64,000 nucleotides of DNA from Rhodospira trueperi (GCF_900101965.1 NZ_FNAP01000004.1:213318-277317); one strand, 5' to 3'; shown: positions 43,942 to 52,440, counted from the first letter of the stretch. Program-made: numbers and translations. Notes: generated from the sequence alone by a model not told the origin.

Positions 43942-45333
43942 ATGTCCGCGACCGTCGCTCCGCAGCGCCCGCCCATCACCTTCCAGAAGGTGCTGATCGC
44001 CAATCGCGGCGAAATCGCCCTGCGCATCCTGCGCGCCTGCCACGAAATGGGCATCCACACCGTGGCCGTCCACTCGACCGCCGACGCTGAGGCCATGCAC
44101 GTCCGCCTGGCCGACGAATCGGTGTGCATCGGCCCGCCTCCGGCGCGCGACAGCTACATGAACAAGGCGGCTCTGCTGGCGGCGGCCACGATCACGGGCT
44201 GCGACGCCATCCATCCCGGTTATGGGTTCCTGTCGGAGAACGCCGATTTCGCCGAGATGGTCCACGACCACCACATCGCCTTCATCGGTCCGCCGGCCCG
44301 CCTGATCCGCATGATGGGCGACAAGATCGCCGCCAAGCGCGCCGCCGCCGAGGCCGGCCTGCCGGTGGTGCCCGGCTCCAAGGGGTCCATCACCACCGAC
44401 GCCGAGGCCATCGCCATGGCCGAGGAGATCGGCTACCCCGTGCTGATTAAGGCCGCCGCTGGCGGCGGCGGGCGCGGCATGAAGGTGGCCGCCACGGCCG
44501 ACGCGGTGGTCGAGGCGTGGCGCACCGCCCGCGCCGAGGCCCTGGCCGGCTTCGGCAACGACGACGTCTACATGGAGAAGTACCTTTCCGACCCCCGGCA
44601 CATCGAGGTGCAGGTGTTGGCCGATATGCACGGCACCGTCGTCCACCTGGGGGAGCGCGACTGTTCGCTTCAGCGCAAGCACCAGAAGGTGTTGGAGGAG
44701 GCGCCCTCGCCGGCCCTCGACGCGGGTCTGCGCGAACATATCGGCGCTGTCGCCTGCGAGGCGGCGCGCAACCTGGGTTACCACAACGCTGGCACCATGG
44801 AGTTCCTGTTCGAGGACGGGCGATTCTACTTCATGGAGATGAACACCCGCCTGCAGGTCGAGCATCCCGTCACCGAGATGGTCACCACCATCGATCTGGT
44901 GAAGGAACAGATCCGCGTCGCCCAGGGCGAACCGCTGGGCTACGGCCAGGAGGACATCCGCTTCCACGGCCACGCCATCGAATGCCGCATCAATGCCGAG
45001 AACCCGGTGACCTTCGCGCCGTCACCCGGCACCATCGGCCGCTATCACGCCCCCGGCGGCATGGGCGTGCGGGTGGAGTCGGGGCTCTATACCGGGTTGA
45101 AGGTGCCGCCGCATTACGACAGCATGATCGCCAAACTGATCGTGCACGGCGCCAACCGCACCGAGTGCCTCATGCGCCTGCGCCGGGCGTTGGGGGAATA
45201 CGTCATTGACGGTGTCGAGACCACCATCCCCTTGCATCAGCGCCTGATGCGGGCCTCCGACTTCGTCGCCGGCGCCTACGACATCCGCTGGCTGGAGCGG
45301 TTTGTGACGGAGGGGCCGGAATCTGGGGATTAG
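43942..45333 (+). CDS. accC: Biotin carboxylase subunit of acetyl-CoA carboxylase
   Basis: ATP-grasp enzyme that carboxylates the biotin on AccB for fatty acid synthesis. 463 residues with KVLIANRGEIALRILRACHE at the N-terminus, the glycine-rich ATP loop KAAAGGGGRGMKVA, the HIEVQVLAD strand and the active-site FMEMNTRLQVEHPVTEM. A start 14 residues before the core (MSATVAP) is set by the spacing to accB. The first 14 residues are longer than in E. coli AccC. Confidence 0.97.
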   Translation: MSATVAPQRPPITFQKVLIANRGEIALRILRACHEMGIHTVAVHSTADAEAMHVRLADESVCIGPPPARDSYMNKAALLAAATITGCDAIHPGYGFLSENADFAEMVHDHHIAFIGPPARLIRMMGDKIAAKRAAAEAGLPVVPGSKGSITTDAEAIAMAEEIGYPVLIKAAAGGGGRGMKVAATADAVVEAWRTARAEALAGFGNDDVYMEKYLSDPRHIEVQVLADMHGTVVHLGERDCSLQRKHQKVLEEAPSPALDAGLREHIGAVACEAARNLGYHNAGTMEFLFEDGRFYFMEMNTRLQVEHPVTEMVTTIDLVKEQIRVAQGEPLGYGQEDIRFHGHAIECRINAENPVTFAPSPGTIGRYHAPGGMGVRVESGLYTGLKVPPHYDSMIAKLIVHGANRTECLMRLRRALGEYVIDGVETTIPLHQRLMRASDFVAGAYDIRWLERFVTEGPESGD

Positions 45334-45348
45334 CGGGTCTGACAACGG

Positions 45349-45390
45349 CGACCACGAGGGGGCGACCACGAGGGGGCGACCACGAGGGGC
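45349..45390 (+). repeat. 14-bp tandem repeat, three units
   Basis: The unit CGACCACGAGGGGG begins at 45349, 45363 and 45377 (the last unit has one G fewer), followed by a degenerate fourth CGACCAAG. It starts 16 bp after the accC stop. Looks like local slippage; no function is suggested. Confidence 0.85.
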
Positions 45391-45730
45391 CGACCAAGAC
45401 GGTGAGAAATCCGGGCGAGCCCCGGTGTTGGGGCTTGCGGGTTTGCTCTAGGGCCTGTTGCGTGAGCTCTGATACCAACCGACGATTGGATTGACGCTCG
45501 TCCAGCCTTCACGACATCCAGCCGGCGTTGTTGAGCCTTTGTTTTTCTCGCCGCAGCGCCCCTTCGGGGCGCGCGGCTCCGCCGCCCTGGCCGCCCTTTA
45601 GGCGGCCATCCTTGAATCGGCGCCGTGGGCGCCGGCCCCCCCGTCTGAAAAAGCTGGCGTCGCGAAGCGACACCAGGGGCGCGCCGGCCGGTCTGAAACG
45701 CGCAACGCGCTCTATTGATTTGATATTGAA
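45391..45730. other. Gene-free DNA between accC and the DUF882 gene
   Basis: About 340 bp with no convincing gene on either strand. Several short GC-rich inverted repeats are present, such as GCCGCCC...GGGCGGC-like runs near 45570-45610 and GGCGCC/GGCGCC near 45620-45635, but no copy of the MITE or CGTCATTGCGAG families. It leads straight into the palindrome at 45731-45777. Confidence 0.4.
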
Positions 45731-45777
45731 GCAAATCGTCGTCGCGATCCGTTTCGGATCGCTCGGGATTTGCGCTA
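45731..45777 (-). repeat. Palindromic repeat abutting the DUF882 gene stop codon
   Basis: The sequence GCAAATCgtcgtcGCGATCCG / TTT / CGGATCGCtcgGGATTTGC forms a long imperfect hairpin with a perfect core GCGATCCG..CGGATCGC. It ends with the TAG stop (minus strand) of the DUF882 gene, exactly as the near-identical block does at the flhA stop (25616-25664). Confidence 0.8.
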
Positions 45778-46467
45778 TCCCCGCCACGCGCGCGGCGGGC
45801 CGACGTCCACATGCACGAAGCCGGAGCGCGGGTAGTATCCGACGCCGCCACGTCCCATGGTCAGCGCCAGCCGGCGCAGATCGGCGAGGCCGTATCCGGG
45901 AATCGCGATATCGGCGGCCATGCCCCTGATATGATAGCTGTTCTTGGCCACGCCCCGTCCGGCCTGACGCATGCGCGCGTTGGTGCCCGGCGCCCGGTAG
46001 GCGGAGATGATCTCCAGGGGTGAGCGCGCCTCCAGTCTGCGCCGGATGTCGCTCAGCAGGTCCAGCAGTGCCGGATCGATGGGCGCCACGGCGTCGGTGC
46101 GCCGGTCGCGCATGATGTGGTTGATGGCCTGGAGTGCGTCCGGCAGGTAGTGGCCGTTCTCCATGTAGGTGACGTTCAGCCGCTCGCCGGTGTGAATGTT
46201 GTCCAGCGCCAGGGACCGCACCCGGGGACCGCCGGCCGGCGGGGTCGGCAGCCGGCTCGACACGGTCTCCATCATGGCGTCTTGGGGCGGTGTCGGCTTG
46301 CGCCCGATCTGAAACAGCAGAGGCACATCGGGCTTCGGGCCGGGCGGCACCGGCGCGCCAGCAAGGGCCTGGGACAGCGGGGTGAGGGTGGCCGCCCCCA
46401 GGGCGGCGCCCCCGAACAAGACCCGACGGCGCGTCGCCGCCGGGCGGGACGTCTCGTGGCTGGACAC
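45775..46467 (-). CDS. DUF882 (YcbK-like) M15-fold protein, Tat-exported
   Basis: 230-residue envelope protein. The N-terminus TRRRVLFGGAALGAATL has a Tat-like motif with a hydrophobic segment at about 17-35, so export folded to the periplasm is predicted. The C-terminal DUF882 domain (about 80-230) has ISAYRAPGTNARMRQAGRGVAKNSYHIRGMAADI, with zinc ligands His (SYHIRGMAAD) and Asp, and GVGYYPRSGFVHVDVG with the last His. It is related to D-Ala-D-Ala carboxypeptidases of the M15 type, so cell-wall cleavage is likely. The stop codon is part of a dispersed palindrome. Confidence 0.9.
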   Translation of the reverse strand: MSSHETSRPAATRRRVLFGGAALGAATLTPLSQALAGAPVPPGPKPDVPLLFQIGRKPTPPQDAMMETVSSRLPTPPAGGPRVRSLALDNIHTGERLNVTYMENGHYLPDALQAINHIMRDRRTDAVAPIDPALLDLLSDIRRRLEARSPLEIISAYRAPGTNARMRQAGRGVAKNSYHIRGMAADIAIPGYGLADLRRLALTMGRGGVGYYPRSGFVHVDVGPPRAWRG

Positions 46468-46854
46468 GATCTGGCCTCTCTCAACTCATGCTCTGGCGTA
46501 GGGTCCGGCCTCTTTTGGGCCGGTTTTCTGGACTTGGCTCGGGCCTGCGTCACCGCAAACCGACCTAGCCGTCCGATATATGTCGGCACTATATCACATC
46601 GTGTTCAAGAAAAAAGCGGTTCTTTTGGAACGGTGCACCGGATCCTTACGCGCCACAAAAGAAACCCGTGCGGCCGTCGCCCGGAACAGAACTACCGCCC
46701 CGTTGCGGACCTGGGCCTGTCGGCGACTCATTTGGTGCGTATACCGTGGCCAGTGCGCAATGCTGTGTCATCGTGTCCGGGGCTTTGTGGATATTGACCT
46801 TATTGAACCGCGTTCTGTGTATTTTGAAACACATGAATCGCCTGGCGCGCGGCA
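46468..46854. other. Intergenic region with a plus-strand hairpin plus T-run
   Basis: 387 bp between two minus-strand genes. CCGGCC (46505-46510), loop, GGCCGG (46518-46523), TTTT (46524-46527) looks like a plus-strand intrinsic terminator, yet no plus-strand gene ends here. Towards 46590-46850 the DNA is noticeably more AT-rich than its surroundings and has minus-strand TATAGT/TATATC sequences that could serve the DUF882 gene. No credible coding frame is seen. Confidence 0.4.
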
Positions 46855-47736
46855 TCACAGCCGGATCGGCGCCCAGATGCGGTCCGGCGCCGCCAGTCGA
46901 GCCCGGGCCTCGACCAGGGCCAGTTCGCAGCCGCCCCCCCGTAGCGTCTCGGCCAGCAGGGCGAACAGGCCGGACACCGCCGCGCTCAGGGCCACCTGGG
47001 GACGCCCGTCCAGCAGCCAGTGATGCAGGAACAGTCCCGCCAGCACGTCACCGGCGCCGTTGGGCGCGCGCGGAAACCGCAGGCGCGGCGTCGCCACGAT
47101 CCAGACTCCCGTCCCGTCGGTCACCAGACAGCGGGCGCCGTCGGCCTCGGGGCCGTCCGGAACCTCGACGCTGGTCACCACGACCACGGACGGACCCTTC
47201 GCCCGCAGCGCATTGGCGGCGTCGATGACGTCGGCCAGCGTGTCACAGCGCCGCCCGGTCAACAGGGTGAGCTCGAACTGGTTGGGCTTGGCGATGGTGG
47301 CGCGTGGAATCAGACGGTCCGCCATGGCGTCCGGGATGTCCGGCTCGACATACAGGCCCGGGCCGACCGGCCCCGCCAGACCGGGGCCGGTATCCCCCAT
47401 CACCGGATCGCACAGGTACGGAAGGTCCGGCCGCCCCTCGCGCGCCCGGTCGACCGCCGCCGCCACGGCGGCCGCGGTTCCGCCGGCCCCCAGGTAGCCG
47501 GACAGAACGGCCTCCCGCTGCGGCCAGTCGACATGCTCGGCCACGCCTTCCAGGCAAGCGTTCACATGGGCGGGGTCGACGACATGACCGCGCACGCGGC
47601 CATAGCCCGGGTGATTGGAGAACAACACGGTATGGACCGGCCACACGGCGCGCCCCAGCGCCCGCAATGCCGGCACGGCGGCGGCGTTGCCCACATGGCC
47701 CGCCGAGACGTGACTTTGGATGGACAGGATGGCCAT
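46855..47736 (-). CDS. pdxY: Pyridoxal kinase, PdxY type
   Basis: Salvages pyridoxal to PLP using ATP. 293-residue ribokinase-fold enzyme that opens MAILSIQSHVSAGHVGNAAAVPALRALG, with substrate Ser in SHVSAGHVG, then FSNHPGYGRVRGHVVD, YLCDPVMGDTGPG, AKPNQFELTLLTGR, VVVTSVEVPD and the ATP/anion-hole APNGAGDVLAGLFLHHWL with its catalytic Asp. These fit PdxY/PdxK. ATG at 47736 is clear although the frame stays open upstream through the neighbouring region. Divergent from the CoA-ester lyase gene. Confidence 0.93.
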   Translation of the reverse strand: MAILSIQSHVSAGHVGNAAAVPALRALGRAVWPVHTVLFSNHPGYGRVRGHVVDPAHVNACLEGVAEHVDWPQREAVLSGYLGAGGTAAAVAAAVDRAREGRPDLPYLCDPVMGDTGPGLAGPVGPGLYVEPDIPDAMADRLIPRATIAKPNQFELTLLTGRRCDTLADVIDAANALRAKGPSVVVVTSVEVPDGPEADGARCLVTDGTGVWIVATPRLRFPRAPNGAGDVLAGLFLHHWLLDGRPQVALSAAVSGLFALLAETLRGGGCELALVEARARLAAPDRIWAPIRL

Positions 47737-47791
47737 ATCAGATTCGGAATCCTCGGCGGCCGTCGGGCGCGTGTTGCAATGCGGCGCCCAC

Positions 47792-47819
47792 CTTGCCACG
47801 GGCCGGCATTGAATTATAG
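47792..47819 (+). promoter_or_regulatory. Probable promoter of the CoA-ester lyase/mch operon
   Basis: TTGCCA (47792-47797), 16-bp spacer, TATAGT (47814-47819), followed by an untranslated leader of about 75 bp to the lyase ATG. It is the best sigma-70-like match in the divergent region with pdxY. Confidence 0.5.
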
Positions 47820-47901
47820 TGTGCCGCCTCGCGCTCCTCCGGCGGTCGGACCCGGAGAGTCGAGGGACGCCAGACCATGAGGCATGAGGGAGAAAAGATC
47901 C

Positions 47902-48789
47902 ATGGCCGCACCCGCCCGTCCGCGCCGTAGCGTGCTCTACATGCCGGGATCCAACACCCGCGCCCTTGAAAAGGCCAGGACGCTGGCCGCCGACGGCCTG
48001 ATCCTCGACCTGGAGGACGCGGTTGCGCCCGACGCCAAGGTCGAGGCCCGCGCCAACGTGGTCGAGGCTGCCTCCAGCGGTGGTTATGGCAAGCGCGAGG
48101 TGCTGATCCGCACCAACGGGCTCAACACGCCGTGGGGCTACGCCGATCTGGAGGCCGCCGCCTCCAGCGGCTGCGACGGCATTCTTCTGCCCAAAGTGGA
48201 AAGCGCCGACACGGTGCGCCAGGTCGAGGCCATTCTGGAGGCCAAGGGCGCGCCCGCGCACACCCTGATCTGGTGCATGATGGAAACGCCCCTGGGCATG
48301 CTGCATGCGGCCGAGATCGCCGGCGCCACGCCGCGCCTCGGCGGCTTCGTCATGGGGACGTCCGATCTGGCCAAGGACCTGCACTGCCATCATACGCCGA
48401 TGCGCCTGCCCATGATCACCTCGCTCGGGCTGTGCCTGCTGGCGGCGCGGGCGCACGGGCTGGCCATTCTGGACGGCGTGTACCTGGACCTTCAGGACGA
48501 CGAGGGCTTCGCCGCCGCCTGCCGCCAGGGTCTGGAACTGGGCTTCGACGGCAAGACGCTGATCCACCCCAAGACCGTGGCCGCCGCCAACGAGATCTTC
48601 GCCCCCAGCGACGATGAGGTAACATGGTCGCGCCGCATCATCGAGGCCCATGCCGAGGCCGAGCGCGAGGGCAAGGGCGTCGTCGTGGTGGACGGCAAGC
48701 TGGTCGAGAACCTGCATGTGGTCAACGCACGGCGGTTGGTGGCGTTGTCCGATGCCATCGCCGCGCTTCAGGCTGACCTTGAGGCCTGA
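47902..48789 (+). CDS. HpcH/HpaI-family CoA-ester lyase (malyl-CoA lyase or malyl-CoA thioesterase type)
   Basis: CitE-like TIM-barrel enzyme of 295 residues. Motifs: RRSVLYMPGSNTRALEKA, ILDLEDAVAPDAK (metal-binding E-D), LIRTNGLNTPW, ILLPKVE, CMMETPLGMLHAAEIA (metal Glu), MGTSDLAKDL, and GFDGKTLIHPKTV. The shape of the N-terminus resembles Mcl2-type (3S)-malyl-CoA thioesterases more than the Mcl1 malyl-/beta-methylmalyl-CoA lyases, as far as I can judge by memory of family sequences. With mesaconyl-CoA hydratase encoded next, it belongs to the ethylmalonyl-CoA pathway for acetate assimilation either way. The exact reaction is open. Confidence 0.82.
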   Translation: MAAPARPRRSVLYMPGSNTRALEKARTLAADGLILDLEDAVAPDAKVEARANVVEAASSGGYGKREVLIRTNGLNTPWGYADLEAAASSGCDGILLPKVESADTVRQVEAILEAKGAPAHTLIWCMMETPLGMLHAAEIAGATPRLGGFVMGTSDLAKDLHCHHTPMRLPMITSLGLCLLAARAHGLAILDGVYLDLQDDEGFAAACRQGLELGFDGKTLIHPKTVAAANEIFAPSDDEVTWSRRIIEAHAEAEREGKGVVVVDGKLVENLHVVNARRLVALSDAIAALQADLEA

Positions 48790-48836
48790 GCGCCGCGTCC
48801 GGTCCGTTTCCCCCGTCCTCCCTGGAGCGCCCCGTG

Positions 48837-49931
48837 ATGACAGCCGACGCCACGCCCAAAAGTAAGAGTAAAACCAACCCCGGCAACTTCTTCGAGGACT
48901 TCTTCCTCGACCAGGAGATCGTGCATGCCACCCCGCGCACCGTCACCGAGGGCGATCAGTCCCTCTACGTGGCGCTCTACGGGTCGCGCTTCGCGATGCA
49001 CTGCTCGGCGGAATTCGCCATCGACGTGGGCTTCGAGGACATGCCGCTGGACGATCTGCTGGTCTTCCACATGGTCTTTGGCAAGAGCGTGCCCGACATC
49101 TCGCTGAACGCGGTCGCCAACCTGGGCTATGCCGAATGCGTGTTCGGCGCGCCCGTCTATGCCGGCGACACCCTGCGCGCCACCTCGCGCGTCATCGGGC
49201 TGAAGGAGAACTCCAACCGCAAGTCCGGCATCGTTTGGGTCCGCACCACCGGTTTCAATCAGGACGACGAGACGGTGGTCGAGTTCGTGCGTTGGGTCAT
49301 GGTGCGCAAGCGCGACGCGTCGGGTGCCGACGACGGGCCGGAGCCGGCGACCGTTCCGTCGCTGGCCGATGTGGTGCCGACGGCCGATCTCATCATTCCC
49401 GATGATCTGGACGTGGACGATTATGACATCGAACTGGCCGGCCAGGACGACCTTTGGGAGGACTACCACGCCGGGGAGCGCATCGATCACGGCAGCGGCA
49501 TGACCGTCGAGGAGGCCGAACACCAGATGGCCACCCGAATGTACCAGAACACGGCCCGGGTTCACTTCGATCAGGTGTTGGCGTCGGCGGGGCCGATGGG
49601 CCGGCGACTGGTCTACGGCGGGCACATCATCAGCATGGCCCGGGCGCTGTCGTTCAACGGTCTTGCCAATGCCTTCCGCATCGCCGCCATCAACGGTGGG
49701 GCGCACACCAACCCCGTGTTCGCGGGCGACACCATCCGTGCCTGGACCGAGGTCCTGGACCGCATGGAGGTGCCGGATCGATCCGACATCGGCGCGCTGC
49801 GGCTGCGCACCGTGGCGGTCAAGAACGAGGACTGCGCCGATTTCCCGGACAAGGATGAATCGGGCGTCTATCCGAAGTCCGTGGTGCTCGATCTGGACTA
49901 CACGGTGTTGATGCCGCGCCGGGCGGCGTAG
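48837..49931 (+). CDS. mch: Mesaconyl-CoA hydratase (beta-methylmalyl-CoA dehydratase)
   Basis: Interconverts mesaconyl-CoA and beta-methylmalyl-CoA in the ethylmalonyl-CoA pathway. 364 residues made of two MaoC-like hotdog domains. The first (about 20-160) has NFFEDFFLDQEIVHATPRTVTEGD and ASRVIGLKENSNRKSGIVWV; the second (about 205-360) has GMTVEEAEHQMATRMYQNTARVHFD and LVYGGHIISMARALSFNGLANAF. This double-domain arrangement and text match Mch/MeaC. Start at ATG 48837 (GTG at 48834 also possible, GGAG upstream). 47 bp after the lyase gene. Confidence 0.9.
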   Translation: MTADATPKSKSKTNPGNFFEDFFLDQEIVHATPRTVTEGDQSLYVALYGSRFAMHCSAEFAIDVGFEDMPLDDLLVFHMVFGKSVPDISLNAVANLGYAECVFGAPVYAGDTLRATSRVIGLKENSNRKSGIVWVRTTGFNQDDETVVEFVRWVMVRKRDASGADDGPEPATVPSLADVVPTADLIIPDDLDVDDYDIELAGQDDLWEDYHAGERIDHGSGMTVEEAEHQMATRMYQNTARVHFDQVLASAGPMGRRLVYGGHIISMARALSFNGLANAFRIAAINGGAHTNPVFAGDTIRAWTEVLDRMEVPDRSDIGALRLRTVAVKNEDCADFPDKDESGVYPKSVVLDLDYTVLMPRRAA

Positions 49932-49953
49932 CCCAGGTTCCGCGGGGCCGATC

Positions 49954-50418
49954 TCAGGGCAGGGTGAAGATCACGGACAGGCGGTTCCACCCGTTCTCTC
50001 TGCGATAGTGGGCCTCGTCCGAGAGTTCCTTCACAAGATGCAGCCCGAGCCCTCCGGGAGGCCGATGTTCGGGCGCTTGGTCAAGGTTGTCCGGGGCGGG
50101 GCAGCTGATGGGATCGTAGGCCCGCGCCTGATCGAGGAACTCCAGAACGGCGCGGCCATTGCCGATCTCGGCCTTGATCCGCAGCGTGGGATCGGGCTCA
50201 TCCTGATAGCCATGCAGAATGATGTTCGACACGATTTCGTCGACGGTCAAAAGCAGTTTCAGAATGAGATCGTGGGGGCACCCTTGCGATGATGCATAGT
50301 CCTCAACCTCCTGAAAGACCGCAGACAGGCAGTCCAGGCAGGCCGGGACCGTCCAGGTCTTGCCCGGGCTGTCCTCAGGGGCGGCGCCGGATTGGTGATC
50401 GGGGGCTGCGTCACTCAT
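49954..50418 (-). CDS. RsbW-like anti-sigma/serine kinase ATPase
   Basis: Small histidine-kinase-like ATPase of 154 residues of the RsbW/SpoIIAB type, which usually phosphorylates or sequesters a partner in stress or sigma-factor switching. The N box is LTVDEIVSNIILHGY (about 70-84), and the G box is PPGGLGLHLVKELSDEAHYR (about 125-145). A short acidic N-terminus precedes the domain. The start at 50418 (MSDAAPD) is supported by domain length. No anti-sigma antagonist or PP2C phosphatase gene is adjacent; the divergent neighbour encodes a FecR-domain protein. Confidence 0.85.
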   Translation of the reverse strand: MSDAAPDHQSGAAPEDSPGKTWTVPACLDCLSAVFQEVEDYASSQGCPHDLILKLLLTVDEIVSNIILHGYQDEPDPTLRIKAEIGNGRAVLEFLDQARAYDPISCPAPDNLDQAPEHRPPGGLGLHLVKELSDEAHYRRENGWNRLSVIFTLP

Positions 50419-50561
50419 CGACTCACACCAGAAAAAAAACCTCGCCAAGGGGTTGGGGGAGCGTCTGGCCCTGATTGCCGTCTCGCGATACACTCCTTGT
50501 GTGCGACGCCCGTTCCGTCGTTCGTGCTGCCTCTGCCAAGCCTCACCCAGGAGCCAAGCCG

Positions 50562-51032
50562 ATGTCTTTGTTCCCAGCAAGGTCCGCCCTCGGGCCTGTG
50601 TTCGCGGCGGCGATCTTCGTGGCCTGTCTGTCAGCCGCACCCGCGATAGCGGCCGACGCGATCGGCCAGATCAAGACCGTCTCGGGCGCCGTCGCCATTG
50701 AACGGGCGGACGACACCACGCAGGCGGTGATCGGGGATTCGGTGTATCAACAAGACGTGATCAGAACCGGCCCAGACGGAAAGGTTGGCATTACGTTTGT
50801 CGACCTTAGCATGTTTTCGGCCGGGCCCGGAACCGAGTTGAAGCTGGAGCGCTTCCGGTTCAATCGCACCACCCACGACGGCGTTTTCGAGAGCCGGATT
50901 CGGCGCGGCTCCCTGAGCGGTGTCTCCGGCAGGATCGCGGCAAACAACCCCGACGCCATGAAAATCCGAACCTATTCGGCCATCCTCGGCGTGCGCGGCA
51001 CCAAGTTCGTGATTGAGGTGGAAGGCCACTAA
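50562..51032 (+). CDS. FecR-domain periplasmic protein
   Basis: 156-residue exported protein. A Sec signal peptide (residues 1 to about 30, hydrophobic VFAAAIFVACLSAAPAIA, cleavage after A-x-A) is followed by one FecR domain: AIGQIKTVSGAVAIERAD, GDSVYQQDVIRTGPDGKVGITFVDLSMFSAGPGTELKL and ILGVRGTKFVIEV. No FecA/FecI partners are nearby. Such stand-alone FecR proteins often accompany adenylate cyclase or OmpA proteins, as here. ATG at 50562 has AGGAG at 50549-50553. The OmpA-like lipoprotein follows after 56 bp. Confidence 0.85.
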   Translation: MSLFPARSALGPVFAAAIFVACLSAAPAIAADAIGQIKTVSGAVAIERADDTTQAVIGDSVYQQDVIRTGPDGKVGITFVDLSMFSAGPGTELKLERFRFNRTTHDGVFESRIRRGSLSGVSGRIAANNPDAMKIRTYSAILGVRGTKFVIEVEGH

Positions 51033-51088
51033 GGGCGCGTCCGAAACCCGACGAAGAGTGCGTTGCCATGGTGAAAGGAGTCGGCTTT

Positions 51089-52147
51089 ATGTCCCGTCAA
51101 ACAGACACGATGGCCGCCGCCCTCAAGGGCATGGGCCTCGCCCTGGCCGGCCTGGCCCTCGCCGGATGCGGCCAGATGATGGACCGCCAGACCTGGGATC
51201 CCGCGTCGGTCACAAGCCTGCCCGTTCCCGAAGACCCGTACGAGGCCGCGCTGGTGGCCGAGTATGTCCGGATCGCGCGCGTGGAACGGGCGGAACAGGA
51301 TTGGAGCGACAGTGCGTTCTTCCTTGACAAGGCCCGGGCCGCCGCCACGGGCGGGGTTCCGGCGTCCCAGCCGTCCGAGGATCGGGACCTGAGCCCGGAC
51401 GCGGCCGAGACGCTGACCGCCGCCCGCGAGGCGCTGGTCGGCGTCTCCACGATCAAGGCGGAAATCTTCGCGCCCGAGGCCCTGGCCAAGGCCCAGGCGT
51501 CTTACGATTGCTGGCTTCAAGAGCAAGAGGAAGGGTTCCAGGATGAGGACATCGCCGCCTGTCGAACCGATTTCGAGACCGCGCTCCAGGAGGTGAAGGA
51601 TATTCTGGCCGAGCCCAAGGACCTGTTCGTGGTGTTGCCCCATGAGGATGGCTCGGTCGGCGGCATTGAGATCGACGACGGGTCCTCGACCGTGTTGCTG
51701 GACACGGCCTTGGCCGCCTCGGTCGTGCGCGATGGCGGCTCGGCGTCGGTGGACCTGACGTCCGAACAGGTGGAGACGATCTTCGGCGACGCGCTCGCCA
51801 GCCTGCCGGAGCCACCGCGCAGCTTCACCCTGTACTTTGTGGAAGGAACGGTCGACCTGACGGCGGACTCCGAATCGGTGCTGGCAACAATACTCGCCGA
51901 GGTCAAAGGCCGGGCCGCGCCGGAGGTGGAAATCATCGGTCATACCGACCGGGTCGGGGCGACCGGCTTTAATGATCGGCTTGCCAAGCGTCGCGCCGAA
52001 GCGGTGCGCGCGTCCCTGGCGGGCAAGCTCGGGCTGCCCGAACGATCCGTTTCCACGGCGGGACGGGGCGAGCGGGCTCCCCTGATCCCCACGCCCGACG
52101 GGGTCGGGGAGCCGCGCAACAGGCGGGTTGAGGTGACGGTGCGATAG
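51089..52147 (+). CDS. OmpA-family lipoprotein with C-terminal peptidoglycan-binding domain
   Basis: 352-residue lipoprotein. The signal peptide ends in LAGC, with lipidated Cys27. Residues 50-180 are an acidic helical region without clear homology to me. An all-beta stretch at about 185-235 contains FVVLPHEDGSVGGIEI. The C-terminal OmpA domain (about 250-352) has YFVEGTVDLTADSESVL, EIIGHTDRVGATGFNDRLAKRRAEAVR and GRGERAPLIPTPDGVGEPRNRRVEVTV with the Asp/Arg that bind diaminopimelate. The ATG at 51089 follows AAAGGAG (51074-51080); an earlier ATG at 51068 is less likely. Same direction as the FecR gene. Confidence 0.9.
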   Translation: MSRQTDTMAAALKGMGLALAGLALAGCGQMMDRQTWDPASVTSLPVPEDPYEAALVAEYVRIARVERAEQDWSDSAFFLDKARAAATGGVPASQPSEDRDLSPDAAETLTAAREALVGVSTIKAEIFAPEALAKAQASYDCWLQEQEEGFQDEDIAACRTDFETALQEVKDILAEPKDLFVVLPHEDGSVGGIEIDDGSSTVLLDTALAASVVRDGGSASVDLTSEQVETIFGDALASLPEPPRSFTLYFVEGTVDLTADSESVLATILAEVKGRAAPEVEIIGHTDRVGATGFNDRLAKRRAEAVRASLAGKLGLPERSVSTAGRGERAPLIPTPDGVGEPRNRRVEVTVR

Positions 52148-52404
52148 GGGGGGCGTGGTGCCGACGCCCCGTCGTCGGGACCCCCATTGCCATTATCGGC
52201 GATCAGGCGCGGCGCCGGTCGGCAACCCGCCGGGCTTGGCGCCCCGCGCAGACGATATCCGGCCCGTGATTTCGTCCGACGAAGACAGGGGGCTTGAAGA
52301 CAGGGGGGCTTATCGTCGGACGATCCGAAGCGTGCCGATGGCCTCAGGGGCTTACGCCCGGGGCGCCCGCCTGTGCTTACGATGTGCTTACTGGCATAGA
52401 AAAA

Positions 52405-52437
52405 GGGGCCAGCGCGTCGGCGCTGACCCCTTTTTTT
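52405..52437 (-). terminator. Intrinsic terminator after tRNA-Ala (bidirectional)
   Basis: GGGGCCAGCG (52405-52414), loop CGTCGG, CGCTGACCCC (52421-52430), flanked by A5 on one side and T7 (52431-52437) on the other. It works on the minus strand directly after the tRNA gene, which ends 4 bp away, and could also end plus-strand transcription from the OmpA-lipoprotein gene. Confidence 0.85.
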
Positions 52438-52440
52438 CAT

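Noticed and set aside
45349..45390. Tandem repeat considered as a CRISPR or regulatory iteron
   Set aside because: Only three 14-bp units with no spacers, no cas genes and no replication gene; a slippage product is more likely.
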